Assembly (NCBI GenBank): GCA_030267965.1
Contig: BRYA01000361.1
Span: 2,067-66,066 of the forward strand
Length of the DNA: 64,000 nucleotides
Direction: 5' to 3'
Origin: Triparma columacea
Taxonomy: Eukaryota > Sar > Bolidophyceae > Parmales > Triparmaceae
In this document: in pieces, positions 60,001-64,000 of the stretch
How positions within the stretch are numbered: the stretch's first letter is position 1
Layout of the letters: every line of letters begins with the position of its first letter
Notes under the pieces: model-generated
Told to the model about the DNA's origin: nothing
What the model saw: only the letters and a program-made list of their open reading frames with translations
Database searches by the model: none
Translations under genes and position numbers: made by a program

Positions 60001-63000
60001 ATGCCCGACGGGATTTTAGCTACACTCCGGGCTTACATTGTCCTACATCCGGACTTACTGACGTCTTTTGACGAATATTATCACCCTTTATCCCTCACCA
60101 CCTCCCCCCCCTTTCCCATTCCCGTCCTCAGCCAAAGTAAACCCCTAGAATTCGCCCCTATAAACTTCGTTGAAGGTAAGAATGTGTATGGAGGCCCAAG
60201 CTCGGGGGATACGAGACGTATTAAATTGAGGAAGAAACGACCGCAACGTAAAAATACAAGCCATATAAGCTCAGCTCAAATCCACCTTGGTGCCTCGACC
60301 AGGACGGTGGGGTTGGTTGACTGCACTGGAGTCAATCGCCGTATATTAATTAGCGACAACTGTTGTTGCCCCTCATCATCTCGCCGCGACCGATACCGTT
60401 TCAAAAAACACCTCACCTATCCCCAAACTACCCTTCCACCTTTCAGCCTTCCCCCCCCTCTTGAGCATGAAAGTTAGCCCCAAGCAGGAGGACGAGCAAG
60501 TCATCGCCGTAAATGACGACAAGAGGGGCCTCACTGACCAAGAAGAAAATGTCGACGTCGAGAGCAAAGTAAACGAGGAGATTGTTGGTGCTCCTGATGA
60601 TATTATTGAGTTGATCAATGACAGTGATATGGAGAAGGGACACGTTAGTCGCGTCTACGCTCCTCCCGACGAGCTTGACGACCCCGACAATCTGGAGGAA
60701 AAATTAGCCGAGGGGACCCAACTGTCCCCAGTCAAAATGAGCACTATAGACAGCCCCCAGCAGGAGGACAAGCACACTGTAGCCAGCAGCGACATCGAGA
60801 ATGGCCTCCAGGACCACGACTTTGCCAGCGAGGCAAACGAGGCGATATTTGGTGCTCCTGACGATGTTATTGACTCTATCGACAACAGTAATATGGAGAA
60901 TGGATGGGTTTTTCACGGCAACAATCCTCCTGACGGCCTTAGTGGCAATGAAAATTTGGTGGAGGAAAAAGCCGAGGGAAACAAAGCATCCCTCGTAGGC
61001 ATCGGCGGAGCCACCCAGACTGATGAGGAGATTGACCGAGCTGCGCTAGAGGCGCTCACCAACATAATTAGGAATAAGCCACAAGATTACACAGAGGAGG
61101 AGAAGCAGGCAATCAGGAAGGGGAAGGAGTTCTGTGAGAAGTGTGAGAAGGGAGAGAATTTTCACGATTTGAAGAGTCCTGATGAGAGGGTCAAGATGAA
61201 GCTAGTTCATGTTGAGGGGGAAAGCAGTGTGACTGGTTTTGCCACTACTGTGGTTGATGCGAGTGTAGAGGAGTGCGCAGCAAATGAAATTGTCGGTCTA
61301 GAGAGTAGAGATGGAATGAAGAAAGCAAAAATGAATGGGATAACCACTATGAAGGTAGTAAGTGTTAATCCCCATACTCTCTACTACATCACAACAAGGG
61401 AATTTGGCTTCCCAGGACTTTCTCCTCGTGATAGTAGGAGTAAGATTACCTGGTCCAAGCAAGATAACGGCAAAGTTATCATTGACGTTGCAGACACAGA
61501 GGAGGTTCAGGTAGACTTTCCGGTGAAGGCTGGGAATGTGTTAATGAAGGTACACACAGTATGGGTGTTTGAGCCACTTGGCACTATTGGAGGTGTGCCA
61601 CAAACATCAGTGACTTTTACAACAAATGTAGAGCTTGGTGGTATTTTCTACTCTTCCATCATGAACAAAATTGCACCAAGGTTTCTTGCACAAGTCTCAG
61701 ACTTGAGGAAGAAGTTTGACAAGAGCAAAGAGATTGACGGCTTTATGCTGCTGCAGACAGTGGATATCATCAACAACGAGATCCAGGATTACACTGACGA
61801 GGAAGATGTGCTTATTAACGACGGCAAGAAGTTCTACATGGATTGCAAGACAAGCAAGAAATTCAAGAAATTGAAGAGTCCAGATCCCAGGGTGAAGATG
61901 AAAGCTGTGCACCTCGAGGGCGAAAGCCTTGTGATAGGCATGTGCGAGGCTGTTGTTGATGCTTCACTTGCAGAGTGTGTGGCATACGAGTTCATTAAGG
62001 ATGCAAGGCAGAGGCAGGCCAAACTTGGGAAAAAGTACAAGGCCATAAAAACGAAGAAGCTGAACAGCCACTCACAGCTTTACTTAAGCAGAAGGGGGCT
62101 TGGGGTGCGAGGATTCTCTGATAGGGAATGGAGAGCTTTTTGTACCTGGCAGATAGAGGAGGGAGGAAAGAAATGTTGGACAGTGTACAAAGACACTGAG
62201 ATGCTCGACAAAGACTTCCCATTGAGCTCTCAAACTGTGCATGCATCAGCAACAACTACCTGGATGTTTGAGGCACTCTCAACCACTGGTGGTGTTCCCC
62301 AGACTAAAGTCACATTTGCTTCAAAGGTGGACATCAAGGGCTCTGTGCCAAGTTTTATCATGAATCGCTTGTCAACTGGGTATGCAAGCAACATGATTGA
62401 ATTGCGGAAGAAGTTTCACCAGAGTGATGACAAGATTGACAGGGCTGCCCTGGAATACCTTGCAAATGTTATTAAGAATGAGCCTCAAGATTATACAGAG
62501 GAGGAGGAGGGGGCAATCAGGAAGGGGAAGGAGTTCTACGAGAAGTGCAAGGTGGAGGAGAACTTTGATGATCTGAAGAGTCCTGATGAGAGGGTCAAGA
62601 TGAAGCTAGTTCATGTTGATGGGGAAAGCAGTGGGACTGGTGTTGCCACTACTGTGCTTGATGCGAGTGTGGAGGAGTGCGCAGCAAATATGATAGTCGG
62701 TCTAGACAGCAGGGAGAAAGTTGAAAAAGCTCAGAAGAATGGAATAACCTTCTTGAAAGTCATCAAAGTAAATCCCCACACTAACTACTATGTGACAACG
62801 AGGGAATTCGGTCTCCCCGGATTGGTTCCACGTGACAATAGAAGCCAGCATATTTGGCTTAAACAAGAGGACGGCAAAGTTATTATTGACCAGGCAGACA
62901 CTCAGGATCTCAAGGAGAACTATCCAGTGAAAGCTGGGAATGTTTTATTGAACTTCCATGGAGTTTGGTTTTTTGAGCCACTCGAACCTATTGGAGATGT

Positions 63001-64000
63001 GCCACAAACATCAGTGACTTTCACAATTAAGGCCGACCTTGGTGGTGTCATTTTCTCCTCCATCATGAACAAGATTGCACCAAGGTTTCTTGCACAAGTC
63101 TCAGACTTGAGAAAGAAGTTTGACAAGAGCAAAGAGATTGACGCCTTCAAGAGACAGCAGATCATTGCAAAGTTTGAGGAGATTGCAATTGAGGGAGCAC
63201 CAGGGATTGAAAACTACTTTGATGAGATTGAAGGAGCTCAAGAGATCAGTAGTGGGTTGACTGGAACAACAATGATAAAGGAAGAGAAGGGGATGGGGTG
63301 GGGGAAGACTTCAATAACTGTGAGAGCATCCCACAAGGAAGTTGCAGCATTCTTCTGGGACCTCAAAAGTGGGGTTGACTCCCAGCTCGAGCTACACAGA
63401 GTCAATAACAAGACTCTTGTAGCCACAGTTGAACACAAAGGACATTTCACTGCTGCAAAGTTTTGCGAGGTAGACCAAATTAAAACGGAGGTTGAACTTA
63501 TGACTAGACAAATGGGTTTAGAAAAGGCTGCTAGCAAACAGAGTGTAATCAAGCAAATGGGCATATCAACTGACGCTGCTTACTACTTTGACAACCTTCT
63601 GAAGACCAATGTAGCAGGGGAACAGGATGGGAAGAGGTTTGGAGAGCAGCTGATGGAGAGAGTGAAGAGAAGGAATATTGGGGACAGTAAGCAAGAGGTT
63701 GTGAGGGAATTTATTGTGGCCAATAGGGCACTGAGAGAGATCACAGAGCAGCATGGTTTCATGAGGACTATGCTGTATGCTGTGGTTATTAACAAATTTA
63801 AAAGGAGAGCGACAAATGAGGGAGAAATTAAGAGTGAGGAGGAAGCTAGGGGGTGGGAGATTGGAAGTGCAATGAAATCAGTCATGTTGACCACTGCAAC
63901 TGCTGTTCATGCTGTAGATGAATGGGCGCATCAATTCACTGAAGTGCAAGAAGTCATGAATGAACAAGAGTGGTTACGGCCCATGCTTGAGGAGATTGTT
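60001..64000 (+). CDS. multi-START-domain protein, 3' end beyond window
   Basis: A frame open from at least 60467 (ATG AAA GTT) to the window end, at least 1178 codons. A possible 5' exon (60001-60175, MPDGILATLRAYIVLHPDLL) would join an acceptor at 60446 in phase through a 271-bp intron. Residues from 60467 hold two acidic ~80-residue repeats (GAPDDIIELIND, GAPDDVIDSIDN). Three START-like modules of ~230 residues follow: A ~61019-61745, B ~61746-62442, C ~62443-63150. A and C share VKMKLVHV.GESS.TG, DASVEECAAN, YY.TTREFG.PGL.PRD, PVKAGNVL and PQTSVTFT. A fourth, truncated module starts near 63151 (GWGKTSITVRASHKEVAAFFWD) and leads into a helical region (EQHGFMRTMLYAVV; AVDEWAHQFTEV). START domains bind lipids or sterols; here the ligand is unknown. 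Base composition is AT-richer than the left neighbours. Confidence 0.8.
61019..63150. repeat. A-B-A' tandem repeat in the START gene, A-A' period about 1404 bp
   Basis: Module A (61019-61745) and module A' (62443-63150) are nearly identical in DNA over long stretches; for example, 61660-61740 matches 63063-63144 almost base for base. The intervening module B is clearly diverged. Confidence 0.85.

Overview
This window is nuclear DNA of a eukaryotic microbe. Genes are packed tightly on both strands. Most are cut by short spliceosomal introns (67-290 bp, one of 423 bp) with GTGAG/GTAAG donors and many acceptors ending TCGCAG, and there is one eukaryotic tRNA gene with a pol III terminator. The protein set suggests a flagellated stramenopile, possibly near Parmales/Triparma: a multi-START protein of the kind I recall from those algae, a SAM-kinesin-13, a PH-bearing cyclic-nucleotide kinase, CFAP99, and CEP164-like and INPP5E-like proteins. 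The lineage is an inference. There are no prokaryotic operons, CRISPR arrays or phage genes. Gene models below were built by joining open frames at splice sites and checking phase. Almost every junction closes in frame.

Layout. 1-14 kb: a CCCH/WD40 protein cut by the window edge (-), a 982-residue coiled-coil protein (+), a tail-anchored protein (+), a complete FANCD2 homologue in seven exons (+) and SGT1 (-). 14-26 kb: an F-box protein fused to a WNK-like kinase (+), a small membrane protein (-), a Glu/Lys/Pro-repeat Cys-rich protein (-) and a SAM-kinesin-13 (+). 26-36 kb: a protein with four CEP164-type modules (-), head to head with an INPP5E-like lipid phosphatase carrying a CaaX box (+), then a class-1 DYRK kinase (-) and an unrecognised basic protein (-). 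35-48 kb: a PH-PH-cNMP-cNMP-cNMP AGC kinase (+), a small secreted protein (-), a tail-anchored TPR protein (+), an HMG-box protein (-), a BAR protein (+) and CFAP99 (-). 47-60 kb: coatomer alpha (+) with a 12-nt first coding exon, tRNA-Lys(CUU) (-), an ankyrin/MYND protein (+) and a MAP3K-epsilon/Cdc7-type kinase with ARM repeats in nine exons (-). 60-64 kb: a long START-repeat protein (+) that runs off the window.

Themes. Several genes have flagellar or microtubule roles: the CEP164-like/INPP5E-like pair, CFAP99, kinesin-13 and possibly the cyclic-nucleotide kinase. Others are housekeeping: COPI coat, Fanconi DNA repair and the SGT1 co-chaperone. Long G/C homopolymers are frequent, mostly in introns and 3' flanks. 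One of them, over 43 nt, broke the assembly (NN at 58684-58685), and a second gap of 47 N lies in an intron at 28253-28299. The least expected items are the F-box/WNK fusion, the tandem CEP164 modules next to an INPP5E-like gene, and the recent A-B-A' duplication in the START gene.
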